Shown here: positions 37,861 through 48,699 of the stretch, piece by piece
Position numbering within the stretch: the stretch's first letter is position 1
Layout of the letters: the number at the start of each line of letters is the position of its first letter
From: Diphasiastrum complanatum
Taxonomy: Eukaryota > Streptophyta > Lycopodiopsida > Lycopodiales > Lycopodiaceae
Reading direction: 5' to 3'
Assembly (NCBI GenBank): GCA_029204225.1
Contig: MU831921.1
Location: 1 to 64,000 of the forward strand
Length of the DNA: 64,000 nucleotides
Position numbers and translations under genes: made by a program
Notes under the pieces: generated by a model
Told to the model about the DNA's origin: nothing
The model's input: only the letters and a program-made list of their open reading frames with translations
The model's database searches: none

Positions 37861-39254
37861 TCTCTCTGATTGTCAACCATTATTGATTACCTGATTTGAA
37901 AATAGGTTTAATTAGTTGACAAATTCAAAATCTTTAACCAAAAGTGAAAAAATATTGGACCTTATTACCGGCTGATTACATTTCAACAAGGTTTTTAACC
38001 TTTTTATGCTAATTCTGTTCAATCAATAATTGACAGATTTAGAACAATTGCAAACTTTGACGGGTCTTTCAAGAATTTACATATATGGGATTTTCGAATT
38101 CCATTCAATGTGGACCAAAAATGTGAAAAAATCAATTACTAGCATCAACTTATGATTTCCACAGTTGCCCTCCCATTTTGAACTGATTCCGAAACATCTG
38201 GCATGCATCAGACATGACATGCAATGATCATTCCAAAATCAAAATTGCGTAACAACTGAGAAATTAGCTTTTTAACTAGCTTTTATAAAAACAATATTCA
38301 TGCATGAAATTCATTTGATCAGACTATTGTAACTCACTAAACCATGTACATAGACATGCAAATAGATTCAAAATAGTATTTTCAGTATTGGGAATGTACA
38401 ATACTACTTTACTCACTATTATGCAATCAGCAGAGCTGTGCTCTAATACCACTTTAATGATTGCCAAGTGAAGATCTGTCAAGATTCTGTTGCATGCAAC
38501 CAAATGGATGCATGTGGAGCCATACCACCCAACCAACAAAAAATGGATAATCAAATCCCTAACTGCTTCACACCCGAGCCACGGTGATTGAATGCAAGAG
38601 AGGAGAGGATCTTGGCCTTGGAAAATTGAAAACTGAATGAGGAGATGGGTGAGTTCCTACAAGAGATATAGGTCCCAAAAGCTAAGAAATATTTCCTATA
38701 GGATCCCCAAGACCAATCCAAAAGCATTTGACCTCCTACTGTTGCACCAAAAGCTGTCAATCACCATGCATTAGCTACATAGGCCCAAATAGAACATTTG
38801 GGCCCTCACAAGGTTATTACTCAAGATCACTATTTTGACCGTCAAGATCACTTTGTGTTTCTTGAGATCAAGTTGTGTTTCCCAACTTAAGAACCTTACA
38901 TTACTGGCCTAGTCCAAAATGACGTGGCATAACTAATAATCTTGTACACTGGAGTACTAGATATTCGTGCCAAGGACTATTTCGAATCCCTCATATAGGA
39001 CATGGACGTAACATACTGTGTGGATTGCTTTGCAAGAGGAGAGCTTTTCTATGTGAATTTGTATGTGTTAGTTTATCGATTTGCAAATTGTTAACTTAAG
39101 CACTATTCTTTGTCAAGAAAAAAACAACAATAGAGGAGTTGCGAATGGACAAGGAAGTCACAATGACCACCACCAAGAGCATCGCTAAAACAAAGAGGGC
39201 TTCTACTAAGGATAAAAAATTCTAGGATTGTATAAGGTTTTTGTTGTAAAGCTA
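37861..39254. other. intergenic sequence
   Basis: No gene or recognisable element. Confidence 0.35.
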
Positions 39255-39269
39255 TCTTCATAAGCTTTA

Positions 39270-39390
39270 CTTCTGGCGCCACTGGCGCCAGCATTGTCCC
39301 CGGCGCCAGCAGCGCCCCTGCTACTCCTGGCGCCAACGCCTCTGGTGCCAGACCCGGCGCCACTGTGACCAGAATCCAGTCGGCGCCAAG
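39270..39390. repeat. GGCGCC-rich cluster
   Basis: Six exact GGCGCC sites plus variants within about 120 bp in an otherwise AT-rich area. Both strands are open across it (Ala/Pro/Gly-rich on the minus strand). Further copies occur at about 39,937, 40,134 and 40,319, so it belongs with the following repeat-rich element. Confidence 0.8.
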
Positions 39391-39558
39391 TTCCTATGGC
39401 TGAAAACCTTTGATCAGTTCTAGCAAAGTCCAGCGAGCTCAGATCGATGTGCAATCACCTCACACGATCTAGGCATGATTAAAGGAAGCCTGGGGATCAA
39501 TAAAATATAGAGAGAGAAAATGACTTTCTAGAAAGAGAAATCCTAGAGAGAGAAAAAC

Positions 39559-39679
39559 GTGCTTTACCAGCCTGGGTAGAGTGCTTGGTATGAGGGGGGG
39601 GTGCCGAATCCCACCAATACTATAGGGGAGTGCGGGTTGCGACTCAGGGCGAGCTCCAACCAAGTCTCAGCCTCCCTTG
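39559..39679. repeat. 121-bp direct repeat, copy 1
   Basis: Matches 42,325-42,444 except for two substitutions and one base in a G run. Contains GGGTAGAGTGCTTGGTATGA, which resembles the start of a tRNA-derived element, and GCCGAATCCCACC. No poly(A) tail. Confidence 0.95.
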
Positions 39680-40487
39680 CTGGAATGTTGTCATGGCTCT
39701 CGCCTTGGCATGCTAGCGCCTCGAAGACTAGGGTCGGTCACACACTTGAAGTGTAACCTTCTCACATTTATCAATAAAGTGGGATTTTTCTCAAACTGAC
39801 TCTGATTACCTTCTGGGTTTCAGTGTTCGGTAAAAGCGCCAGTTGTAAGGCCGCTTTCAAATTTTTTAAATTGGCACATAGCTGAGGGTCGTATCCCGGG
39901 AAGCCAACGGTATGCCGTCGGGACCATTCGGTCTGTGGCGCCAGCGGTATGCTGTCGGGACCATTTGGTCCAGGAACTGGTTGTCTCTACATCTATCGCG
40001 GCTTGTGGTTCTGAGTGTTCCTTGCATGAACGTGAATGGGTTAAGCTCTTGGGGAACGGGCTCTAACCTGTCGCTGAGTTGGATGGCTTGCTTGGGTGGA
40101 AGTTACGTGTTTATGGCTGTCCAGTATGGCGTGGCGCCAGGTTGGCTTCCAGCGCTCGTGACGAAGCTTTCAGTTGGTTAAGTCTGATGTAAGTCAGACC
40201 GTTTTCTTGGAATGGATGTTACTCATTTGTAACGAAGCTTCGAGTTGGTCAAGCTTGATGTATGTCGGGCGGCTTGCTTGGAGGGAAGTCACCCACATCG
40301 GGACCCCCGATCTGGCATGGCGCCAGGTTGGATCTCAATGTTGGTTTTCGGAACTTCAAGTTGGCTAAGTCTGATTGTTGTTGGCGAGTTGGCTGCTTGT
40401 ATGTCAAGTGGGTTTGGATGGCAAGAGTTGAAGGCTGGGAAGCTAAGTCGTGGTTCCCGGGCCCCTTTGGGATGCCTATGCTACATG
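39680..40487 (+). mobile_element. probable LTR end of an uncharacterised element
   Basis: Lies before a tRNA-iMet primer site at 40,488. Contains AATAAA at about 39,774, compatible with an LTR polyadenylation signal, and three or four imperfect units of about 100 bp (about 40,070-40,420), each with AAGTCTGATGTA and GGCTTGCTTGGA-like blocks. The start of the LTR is not defined and may include the GGCGCC cluster. Confidence 0.4.
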
Positions 40488-40499
40488 TGGTATCAAAGC
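40488..40499 (+). other. primer binding site, tRNA-iMet type
   Basis: TGGTATCAAAGC, one mismatch to the common plant site. Confidence 0.5.
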
Positions 40500-42324
40500 C
40501 GACTGGCCGGTCAGCTATGCGGATCTCACGGAAATGGCCACTATTTGGGGTTCATCAAGACAACTGTTGTGCAAGGTGCTGCCCACAGTGTAAGCATGGG
40601 TGCGTCCACAGTCGGGGTGGTCGGCAGAAGGGGGGACTTGATGAGTCAAAGTGTTGCCCTCAAGGTGTAAGCATGGTTAGTTCTCGCGGTTCAGGCCTAG
40701 CGCTGTCTGCACATAGGACGGATGAGGCAAAGTGCTGTCTAGTTAGGTGAAAGCACGGTCTGTACCTTGTGGGGTGCGGGGCGACATATTCGAACTGTAC
40801 GGGTTAACCATTGATACAGAGATGCTGCTCGAATTCGGATGTAAAGCACGGGTGGTTAGCTGTCGGTGCGGGATAGCTGCCGATCGTTTAGCTATAAGGG
40901 CTATCGACCAAAAAGTGGTGGGGCGTGACTGAGGCAATGTGCTGCTTAATGGTGAAAGCACGGATAGTTGGAGGGGTGTCCTATGTGGGCTAATTCTGTG
41001 ATCGATTTGTATGGGCGCGGCCAGGCAAAGGTCCGTTGGCAGGACCATCTCAAAGGGAGACCTTGTCTTTGTTACTTGTTAGTAAACCTGCCTGAGTGTC
41101 TTACTTGTATGTATTCGTGGTGAGTCTTAGTACTTGTGCTTTGCCTGGTTTGCATGATTGCTTGTGATACAAGGAGCTGATGGCTCGAGAAGGAACCTTT
41201 CTTTTGAAGGCTGATACCATCAAACAAAGAAAACTACAGAATCCGTGGGGTGGATTTGCAGTTCAAGTACTCGCACGTGAACGACAATGAAACGACTCCA
41301 TGTTTGCAAAGGATGGATGGCTAGCCTGTTTCTTGGGTTAGTTTCATTTGCGACAACGCCCACCAGACGCAAGCATGAAGTCAAAAGTTGGAAAGGGCAA
41401 TTTCAGGGGAGATCTTCTATGGAGCAGTTGGTCTTCATTTTGGGACGGCCACCTTCGGAACTGAAACTCACTGAGCATGGGTGATATCCAGTATCAGTTG
41501 GGTTTTTCCTCAAAGGGGAAAGACTAGGATCCTCTTTAGAGATTGGCAACAAGTTGGATCGAGCCATAATCCTAGCAGATGGGAAGCAAAGTGTTGGAAA
41601 GGCTTTTTGTCCGAAGAACTCTACTCTAAGTCCGATCAATTGATTTTATAAGTGGAGGGGAACTATCACACACACCTCTCTCTTGGGGCAAATTTTGAAT
41701 GAAAGTTGATCAAAACGGGGGCAAATTCAAGGTGACCTAGCCATATACTCACACGAGAAGACTGGCGAACTTTGGACCTAATAAGTTGACAAGTTTTTGT
41801 TGTGGAAAGGAAAGCTTGTTATAGGTTTTCTCTAGACCAGCAATGATGAGGAAACATATGAGTACGCTAGCTTGTGTTACGTGTAAGGCAGCTGATCAAT
41901 GAAGGAACTGTGAAAGTTGAGTCTTGCATGAGAGACTTGGTATTTCGAACGGACGCTAAGGGATAGTTCGCGTTGAGATCGGACTAGTGCAAACTTTGGG
42001 TGCATGTGTCTGATTCAAAGAGAGCTACTTGAAGCCAAGCTCAATGTATCTTTCTTGTTTTGACTGTGAGGCAACTGACCAGTGATAGAATTGTGAAAGT
42101 CAAGTTTTGCGCGACGGACATGGTGCTTCACACAAACGCGAAGAGATAGTTCGTATGCGAATCAAACTGGTGTGACCCTTTGGCTTTCCACGAGGTCAAT
42201 GGTTACATTTGGGCTGATTCAAAGAGCTACTTCAAGCTGAGTGAGAGGTGCATTGCAGAGTACTCAATCTTTGCCTACCTTAAAGAGCCAAGATGGAAAA
42301 GTATCAAGATCAGGCTGGGACAAG
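40500..42324 (+). repeat. repeat-modular leader of the same element
   Basis: A module like GAGGCAAAGTGCTG followed by GTGAAAGCACGG occurs about four times (near 40,570, 40,640, 40,720 and 40,930). A second pair of about 190 bp starts near 41,885 and 42,070 (GGCAGCTGATCAATGAAGGA / GGCAACTGACCAGTGATAGA). No convincing coding frame; this looks like a structured, untranslated leader. Confidence 0.55.
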
Positions 42325-42444
42325 GTGCTTTACCAACCTGGGTAGAGTGCTTGGTATGAGGGGGGGTGCCGAATCCCACCAATACTATAGGGGAGTGCGG
42401 GTTGCGACTCAGGACGAGCTCCAACCAAGTCTCAGCCTCCCTTG
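42325..42444. repeat. 121-bp direct repeat, copy 2
   Basis: 120-bp near-identical partner of 39,559-39,679, ending where the coiled-coil frame starts. Confidence 0.95.
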
Positions 42445-43197
42445 GTCACCAAGCAATTGGGGTCTAAGGAGGCTGCTGCCATCAAGGAGCTGGATGTTGT
42501 TTATCCAAGGACAAAAAAGCGAGCCACCCCCCAACCGACAGCAGAACCAATCTCACCAGCCCCACCTACTAAGAAGCAGAATGGGAAGGCGGTCAGCACA
42601 GAAGCAGATGTCCCGCATGACATTCTATCCAGCGACATCGGGGTAGAATATGCTGAATCCAGAGGGAGCCTTAAACCATCTCAGGTCACAAAGGAAGTCC
42701 TAGAGTAGCAGACGGCCTTACTTCACCAGGCCCAACAATGCCGACAAGCAGTAGCAGCAACAACAGGCAGCTCCGGAACGGCAAGCACTTCCGGCTCTGA
42801 TCCTATGGGCGTGATTCCGTCCACACAGGCAATCTCCTCGCCATCACTTGCTCTCACACTCCCACCACCAGCCCCACCGTTTACTGCCACCTCCACAACC
42901 TCACTAACTCTCAACACAGACTTCCCTTCCACACTTCCACAAAAGCCCTCTCTTGTACAAATCCCCACCCTACTTGACTCCACAGTCAACATAGATGATT
43001 TTGCATTACAATTACTAACTGCATTACCATCAACCATTGTCACCACTAACCCAATCCCACACTCTCTGCCACATAGTACCTCCCCACCCTTCAATCCACA
43101 ATCACCTCCACCTGCCTTTCATACACCATCTAGCCTTGTTCCTGATTTTCTACCATTTAACCCCATGCCGTATCCTAACTACACCCCCACCCTCCCT
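42442..43197 (+). pseudogene. unknown coiled-coil protein, 5' part (split by the copia insertion)
   Basis: An open frame of about 250 codons with one in-frame TAG (42,706; CAG to TAG would explain it). Composition: a basic N-terminus (PRTKKRATPQPT), then Gln/Ala-rich (LLHQAQQCRQAVAATT), then a long Pro/Ser/Thr-rich stretch. It runs in frame exactly to the copia insertion point. Not a gag or pol I recognise. It follows the leader described above, so it may be the gag-position gene of a non-autonomous LTR element, or a captured host gene. Confidence 0.5.
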
Positions 43198-43934
43198 TGT
43201 GAAGAATTGAAAAAGATTATCTATGTTAGATATAGGGGTCTTATGTTTTTTACATCAAGCATCTAGGTGTAGGATGTTGATAGGAATAAATTTGGCATAG
43301 ATGGCAAATTATGCATTTCCACTTGTAATGCCACTATTGAGCCAAAATAGAGTAAGAGGCTAAACACTTGCTAATTAGAGTGTAGACAAGTGTAAAGTTT
43401 TTGTTTGATGAATTCCAAGAGGTCCAATAGGATATAGAGGTGGAACCTTGTGAGGTCCAATAGGATATTGAGGTGTGCTTGAATAGAGTCCAATAGAATT
43501 AAGAGGTGCATAGATCAATGATCCACTAGGATCAAGAGGTGACAAAATGTGGTCCAATCATAGTTAAGCATAGTGGTAGCTCGTGGACCTACTAGTATCA
43601 TTGTACTCCTCATTTTGAAATCAATTGATTTGGTGATTTCATGGATTTTGTGAGTTTTTGGATTTCTAGCTTTCTCTCTCTACCCGAGAGCTCTTGATGC
43701 ATTTTCTCTCTCTACCCGAGGAGAGCAGCTTGTTTTTACTTAGATTATTTTTTGAATACTTCCCACACGTGTGAGTGAGAGTTGGAAGTGATTGAATGCA
43801 TGTAGTAGTGTGTTTTTGCCATAGGATTCAAGATTGATCTTGAATCTCAATCTAGTCTTGATCTTGGTGCATCTACACACCTTAGGAGATCACAAGTACA
43901 TGTAGTGGACAGTCCACACGTGTGAAAATCAACA
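43198..43934 (+). repeat. 5' LTR of the intact copia
   Basis: Starts TGTGAAGAATTG and ends ATCAACA. Has one extra 34-bp segment (about 43,440-43,473), a tandem copy of GAGGTCCAATAGGATAT, compared with the 3' LTR. Confidence 0.97.
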
Positions 43935-43946
43935 TGGTATCAGAGC
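43935..43946 (+). other. primer binding site, tRNA-iMet type
   Basis: Exact TGGTATCAGAGC immediately after the 5' LTR. Confidence 0.95.
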
Positions 43947-44690
43947 CTACCTGAGGTTACCATGCATTTTGATCCATCTAAGTGAAAAAATTTCATCAAT
44001 CTTGAGCTAGAAATTGTCAAGGCCCATTTTCCTAGCTATCTTGTTCAATCTTGGATCAAAAGAGATCAAAAGGACATTGATTGGGTCTGACCTGGTACTG
44101 TACGGAATCAGGTGCTCAGACACGTGTGAGGAACATCCAATTTCAGTTTGGAAGTTCTCTCTCATGTTTGATCCATTTATCTTGCTTGATAGCTTGTTTT
44201 GAAGCTATTTTTGTCTAGTTTCTGTTGCAATCAGTTTCATTCCATTTGGTTGAGCCAATCAAAAGTTATAAGCTTTTGAAGAGGGTTAGGTAGGGCACCT
44301 AGACCTGGGTGGACACATTTGGTTTGGTCAAGAGATTGCTTGGTTGATCCAAAATCACAGTTGTATGCTTGCCAATCTCATCTATAAGTGATCTAGGCAC
44401 TGTTTTGAGATCTTAGCCATTTTGTTTCATGCAATATCATTGTATTTGAGTCAAATTTGGTTTCTTAGTGTATTTCACACGTGCTAAGAGTGTTGGGTCC
44501 TAACTTTGCCTATACTCCATCATTTGATGTGAAATAGATCTTGTTTTAGAGAGATTTGTGTAGCTAGTGAGAATCAATTCACAAATTGTTGTAAGATCTT
44601 TCATAGGAGGAGATAGTACTCAATTATTGGATCCTATTGAAAGTGTGTAACAACATTTATTGTTCATCATCTGAGTTTTCTTCACTTCAA

Positions 44691-47600
44691 ATGTCTTCAA
44701 TGGGTTCATCCTTGTTGGAACCAAGTGAAAGATTGACCACTTCAAATTATTCAATTTGGAAAATGAGGATGGAGTCCATCTTGATCCTTCAAGACGTGAT
44801 GGACATAGTTCTTGTCCTTGAAGAAGAACCACAAGTTCTTCAAGAGGTTCAAAAATACAAAAAGAGAGCTAGGATGGCTCTCCACTACATTAAGATGAAT
44901 GTCTCTAATGAGATATTGAGGGAGATAGGTACTTGTACAACAGCCAAAGAAGCTTGGGATTGTCTCAAGACTATCTATGAGGCTAAGAATACCTCTAGGC
45001 TTCTCACTCTTAGGAATCAAATCTTTCAAAGTAGCCAAAAGAGTGATGAGAGTGCATCTAGTTATGTTTTGAGAGTAAAAGATATTCATAGAGAGCTTGC
45101 TTGTATTGGTGATTCCATCAATCAAAATGAGCTAGTTCAAGTCATTCTCAATGGCTTGAGAAGTGAATTTGATAATCTTGTCCAATCCCATGCCATTAAG
45201 GAGGAGCTACCAAGTTTGGAGGCTCTCCAAAGTGTGCTAATTTTAGAAGAATCAAGACAAGAGTATAAGCTCTTGAGGATGGACAAGCTTTCTCTCACTC
45301 ATAATGATGGCAAAGCTCTTTTTGCCAAGGATAAGCACAAAGAGAGGAGCAAGAACCAACATCAACAATCCTCAAGCAAGGACAAAGTCAAATCCAAAGA
45401 CAAAGATGAGGAGGAAGATGATTCCTCTAATGCTTCATCATCCAAGCTCAAGAAGAAGAAAAAGATCAAGTGCTTTTATTGTGGCAAGAAAGGTCATTAT
45501 GCCACCAATTGCTTCAAAAAGAAGAATCAACTCAAGCAAGCCAATATTACCAATGAGAAGGAAGACACTATTGCAAGTGATGGAGAGGGATCTCTTATGG
45601 TCTCTAGTTTCTCATCTACTCCTTTCAAGAAGGACGGCCTATGGTATATTGATAGTGGAGCCTCTTCACATATGTGTAGCTCCAAGGACTCTTTCTCTTC
45701 TATTGCACCTTATGATGGAGTGAAGAAATCAATATACACTGCAAATGATTTTGAATGTCCTATTGAAGGCATAGGGAACATTCCCTTGAAGCTTGCATCC
45801 TCTAAAGTTCTTTCTCTCTCTAGAGTTCTTTATGTACCTAAGCTTACCAAGAATCTTATTAGTGTTGGCCAATTGCTTGATAATGGCCTCGATGTAAAAT
45901 TCAATGTTGATACTTGCACTATCAAGAAGAATGATGAGATACTTGCATTAGGATCTAGATTTGGTGGCATCTATAAACTAGATCCAAATGAGTATGTGAA
46001 TGCTTGTAATGTTGCTCTTGTGAACAAGCTCTCTATGGAGGAATTATGGCATAGGAGGTTGGGACATCCCAACTACAAATCCATGCTCTCTATGATCAAA
46101 GAATCCAAAGCTATTGGCTTGCCAAAGTCATTCTCCAAGAAGATCAAGCCTTGTGAGGCTTGTGCTATTGCTAAATCTCACAAAAAGCCATTTACAAGAT
46201 CTTCTATCAAAAGCAAGCATCCTTTGGAGTTAATCCACTCGGATGTGCATTTCTCATCAACTACAAGCAAGGGAGGAGCCACTTGTTTTGTTACTTTCAT
46301 TGATGATTACACAAGATTCACTTGGATATATCTTCTTGCTTCAAAATCTATGGTGTTTGATCATTTCCTTATTTTCAAAGCTTATGTAGAGAAGCAATTC
46401 TCATTCAAGATTAAAGCTCTTAGAAGTGATGGAGGTGGTGAATATATCTCCAATAAATTTCAAGACTTTTGTGAGCTTGAAGGCATTAAAAGAGAGTTTT
46501 CTTGTGCCTACTCTCCATCTCAAAATGGAGTGGCTGAGAGAAAGAATAGATCTCTATGTGAATGTGCAAAATCTATGAGAATTGAGGCATCTTTGCCCAA
46601 AGATTTTTGGAGAGAAGCCATTAATTGTGCAAATTATCTTTGCAATAGGCTCCCACATACAGCTCTTGGAGGAAAGTCACCATATGAAATCTTATTTTTT
46701 AAGAAGCCTAAGGTTGATCACCTTAGAGTTTTGGGATGCTTATGCTTTGTCCATATTCCCTTGGAAACAAGGAAGAAGGAAGATCCTAGTGCATGCAAAG
46801 GGATCATGGTTGGATACTCATCCACCAAGAAGGCCTATAGAGTCTTTATACTCTCTACTTCTCAAGTTATTGAAAGTAGAGATGTTGTCTTTCATGAAGA
46901 TCAACACTCATCATTTGAAGAGGCCGAGATCAAGAAATCTATGAATGCATCATCAATTATTGATTTTGAAGACAATCATGATGTGATGGGGTCGAGATTT
47001 GAAGAAGACTCTCCTCGGATTTTTTCACCAAGAAGATCCATGAGAGATAGATCCGAGCCTAAGAGGCTCTCATATGTTGACAAAGGCAAACAAGTGGATC
47101 TTGATTCCACTAATTATGTTTTTTATGTCTCTCATGAAGAGCCAAAGAATGTACAAGAGGCACTCAATACCAAGGAGTGGTATGATGCCATGAAGCAAGA
47201 GTATGATGCATTGATCACCAACAATACTTGGGAGCTTGTGGATCCTCCTTCCAACAAGCATGTGATTGGTTGCAAGTGGGTATTTCGGATCAAGTTCAAT
47301 CATGATGGCACCATCAACAAGCATAGAGCAAGATTATGTGCCAAAGGATTTGCTCAAATCCATGGTCTTGATTATGAGGAGACCTTTGCACCCGTTGCAA
47401 AGATGGTGACAATAAGAATTCTTATTTCTCTTGCTTGTTTTTTCAAGTGGAAGGTGTTCCAATTAGATGTATCCAATGCTTTTCTAAATGGTTATCTTGA
47501 GGAGGAGATCTATATGGAACAACCTCAAGGATTCATCAAGGATGAGTCCAAAGTGTGCTTGCTCTTCAAAAGTCTTTATGGACTCAAGCAAGCACCAAGA

Positions 47601-48680
47601 TCATGGTATTCAAGACTTAACTCTTTCCTTATCTCACTAGGATTTACTCTTAGTGACTATGATCCTTCCATGTATCTAAAGTTTGTTGATAGCAATATTG
47701 TCATTCTTCTAATTTATGTTGATGACATTATTCTTTGTGGAAGTTGTATCAAGCTAGTTGATGAAACCAAGCTAGCACTTGGATGTGAGTTTAAAATGCA
47801 AGATCTAGGAGAGATACATTACATCCTAGGCCTAGAAATTGATTTTTATGAAAATCATGTCTTTATATGCCAATCTAGATATGCTCACTCTATGTTGAAA
47901 AAATTCCATATGGAAAATTCTAAGAGCATAGATACTCCAATGGAGCAAATTGTAAAAGATCCTAATAAAGGTGATGAAAGATCCTTTGAGGACATCACAC
48001 TTTTTAGGAGTCTTGTAGGCTCCTTGATTTGGCTTACCATTACTAGGCCCGATCTTAGTTTTTGTGTGCACAAATTGAGTCAATTTATGCAAGAACCTAA
48101 GATCCATCATTGGAAGATGGCCAAGAGGATTTTAAGATATGTATCTTCATTTTGTGATTATGGTCTACTCTATAAAAGTGAAGATCTATCCATTATTGGC
48201 TACTCGGATTCGGACTTTGCAAGTGACAAAATGGATCGAAAGTCTATTAGTGCATACACTATCTTTCTTGGAGGCAATCTAATATCTTGGCTTTCCAAAA
48301 AGCAAGATACTATATCTCTCTCTTCATGTGAGGTCGAGTACAAAGCACTCACTACAACTACCAAAGAAGTGCTTTGGATCAAGAGGTTATTAATGGAACT
48401 AAAGTGCATCAAGGAGGATGATCTACCAATGATCAAGTGTGATAACATCTCGGCCCAAGCTCTTGCCAATAATCCCATATTTCATGCAAGAAGCAAGCAC
48501 ATAGAAGTGGCACACCATTTTGTGAGAGAAAAGCTTATTGGAGGAGAAATCTATTTGGAGCATGTCAACTCGTCCTCTTGTATTGCCGATCTACTCACCA
48601 AGCCTTTGAGCAAAAGTGCTTTCATCAAGCATAGATCTAATCTTGGAGATATATCAAGATCAATGCTCAAATCTTCATAG
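44691..48680 (+). CDS. copia gag-pol polyprotein
   Basis: 1,329 residues from ATG 44,691 (MSSMGSSLLEPSERL); the frame is open 18 codons further upstream without an ATG. Order: gag capsid (about 1-210), Lys/Ser linker, zinc knuckle CFYCGKKGHYATNC (261-274), protease DSG (Asp321), integrase zinc ligands H454, H459, C488, C491, catalytic D518, D580, E616 (35 residues between the last two), reverse transcriptase with YVDD (1009-1012), and RNase H near the C-terminus (GYSDSDFASDKMDRKS; HFVREKLIGGEIYLEHV). No stop or frameshift. Gag and pol are fused, as usual in plant copia. Cleavage by its own protease would release the enzymes that copy and integrate the element. Confidence 0.97.
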   Translation: MSSMGSSLLEPSERLTTSNYSIWKMRMESILILQDVMDIVLVLEEEPQVLQEVQKYKKRARMALHYIKMNVSNEILREIGTCTTAKEAWDCLKTIYEAKNTSRLLTLRNQIFQSSQKSDESASSYVLRVKDIHRELACIGDSINQNELVQVILNGLRSEFDNLVQSHAIKEELPSLEALQSVLILEESRQEYKLLRMDKLSLTHNDGKALFAKDKHKERSKNQHQQSSSKDKVKSKDKDEEEDDSSNASSSKLKKKKKIKCFYCGKKGHYATNCFKKKNQLKQANITNEKEDTIASDGEGSLMVSSFSSTPFKKDGLWYIDSGASSHMCSSKDSFSSIAPYDGVKKSIYTANDFECPIEGIGNIPLKLASSKVLSLSRVLYVPKLTKNLISVGQLLDNGLDVKFNVDTCTIKKNDEILALGSRFGGIYKLDPNEYVNACNVALVNKLSMEELWHRRLGHPNYKSMLSMIKESKAIGLPKSFSKKIKPCEACAIAKSHKKPFTRSSIKSKHPLELIHSDVHFSSTTSKGGATCFVTFIDDYTRFTWIYLLASKSMVFDHFLIFKAYVEKQFSFKIKALRSDGGGEYISNKFQDFCELEGIKREFSCAYSPSQNGVAERKNRSLCECAKSMRIEASLPKDFWREAINCANYLCNRLPHTALGGKSPYEILFFKKPKVDHLRVLGCLCFVHIPLETRKKEDPSACKGIMVGYSSTKKAYRVFILSTSQVIESRDVVFHEDQHSSFEEAEIKKSMNASSIIDFEDNHDVMGSRFEEDSPRIFSPRRSMRDRSEPKRLSYVDKGKQVDLDSTNYVFYVSHEEPKNVQEALNTKEWYDAMKQEYDALITNNTWELVDPPSNKHVIGCKWVFRIKFNHDGTINKHRARLCAKGFAQIHGLDYEETFAPVAKMVTIRILISLACFFKWKVFQLDVSNAFLNGYLEEEIYMEQPQGFIKDESKVCLLFKSLYGLKQAPRSWYSRLNSFLISLGFTLSDYDPSMYLKFVDSNIVILLIYVDDIILCGSCIKLVDETKLALGCEFKMQDLGEIHYILGLEIDFYENHVFICQSRYAHSMLKKFHMENSKSIDTPMEQIVKDPNKGDERSFEDITLFRSLVGSLIWLTITRPDLSFCVHKLSQFMQEPKIHHWKMAKRILRYVSSFCDYGLLYKSEDLSIIGYSDSDFASDKMDRKSISAYTIFLGGNLISWLSKKQDTISLSSCEVEYKALTTTTKEVLWIKRLLMELKCIKEDDLPMIKCDNISAQALANNPIFHARSKHIEVAHHFVREKLIGGEIYLEHVNSSSCIADLLTKPLSKSAFIKHRSNLGDISRSMLKSS

Positions 48681-48690
48681 ATAATTTTTT

Positions 48691-48699
48691 AGGAGGAGT
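48691..48699 (+). other. polypurine tract
   Basis: TAGGAGGAG directly before the 3' LTR; only 10 bp after the stop codon. Confidence 0.85.

Noticed and set aside
39559-39679. Functional tRNA gene
   Set aside because: The A and B boxes are imperfect, too close together, and no cloverleaf acceptor stem can be formed by eye.
40245-40750. Two overlapping frames of 141 and 162 codons
   Set aside because: They cross tandem repeat modules and the primer site, and have no conserved motif, so they are more likely leader sequence.
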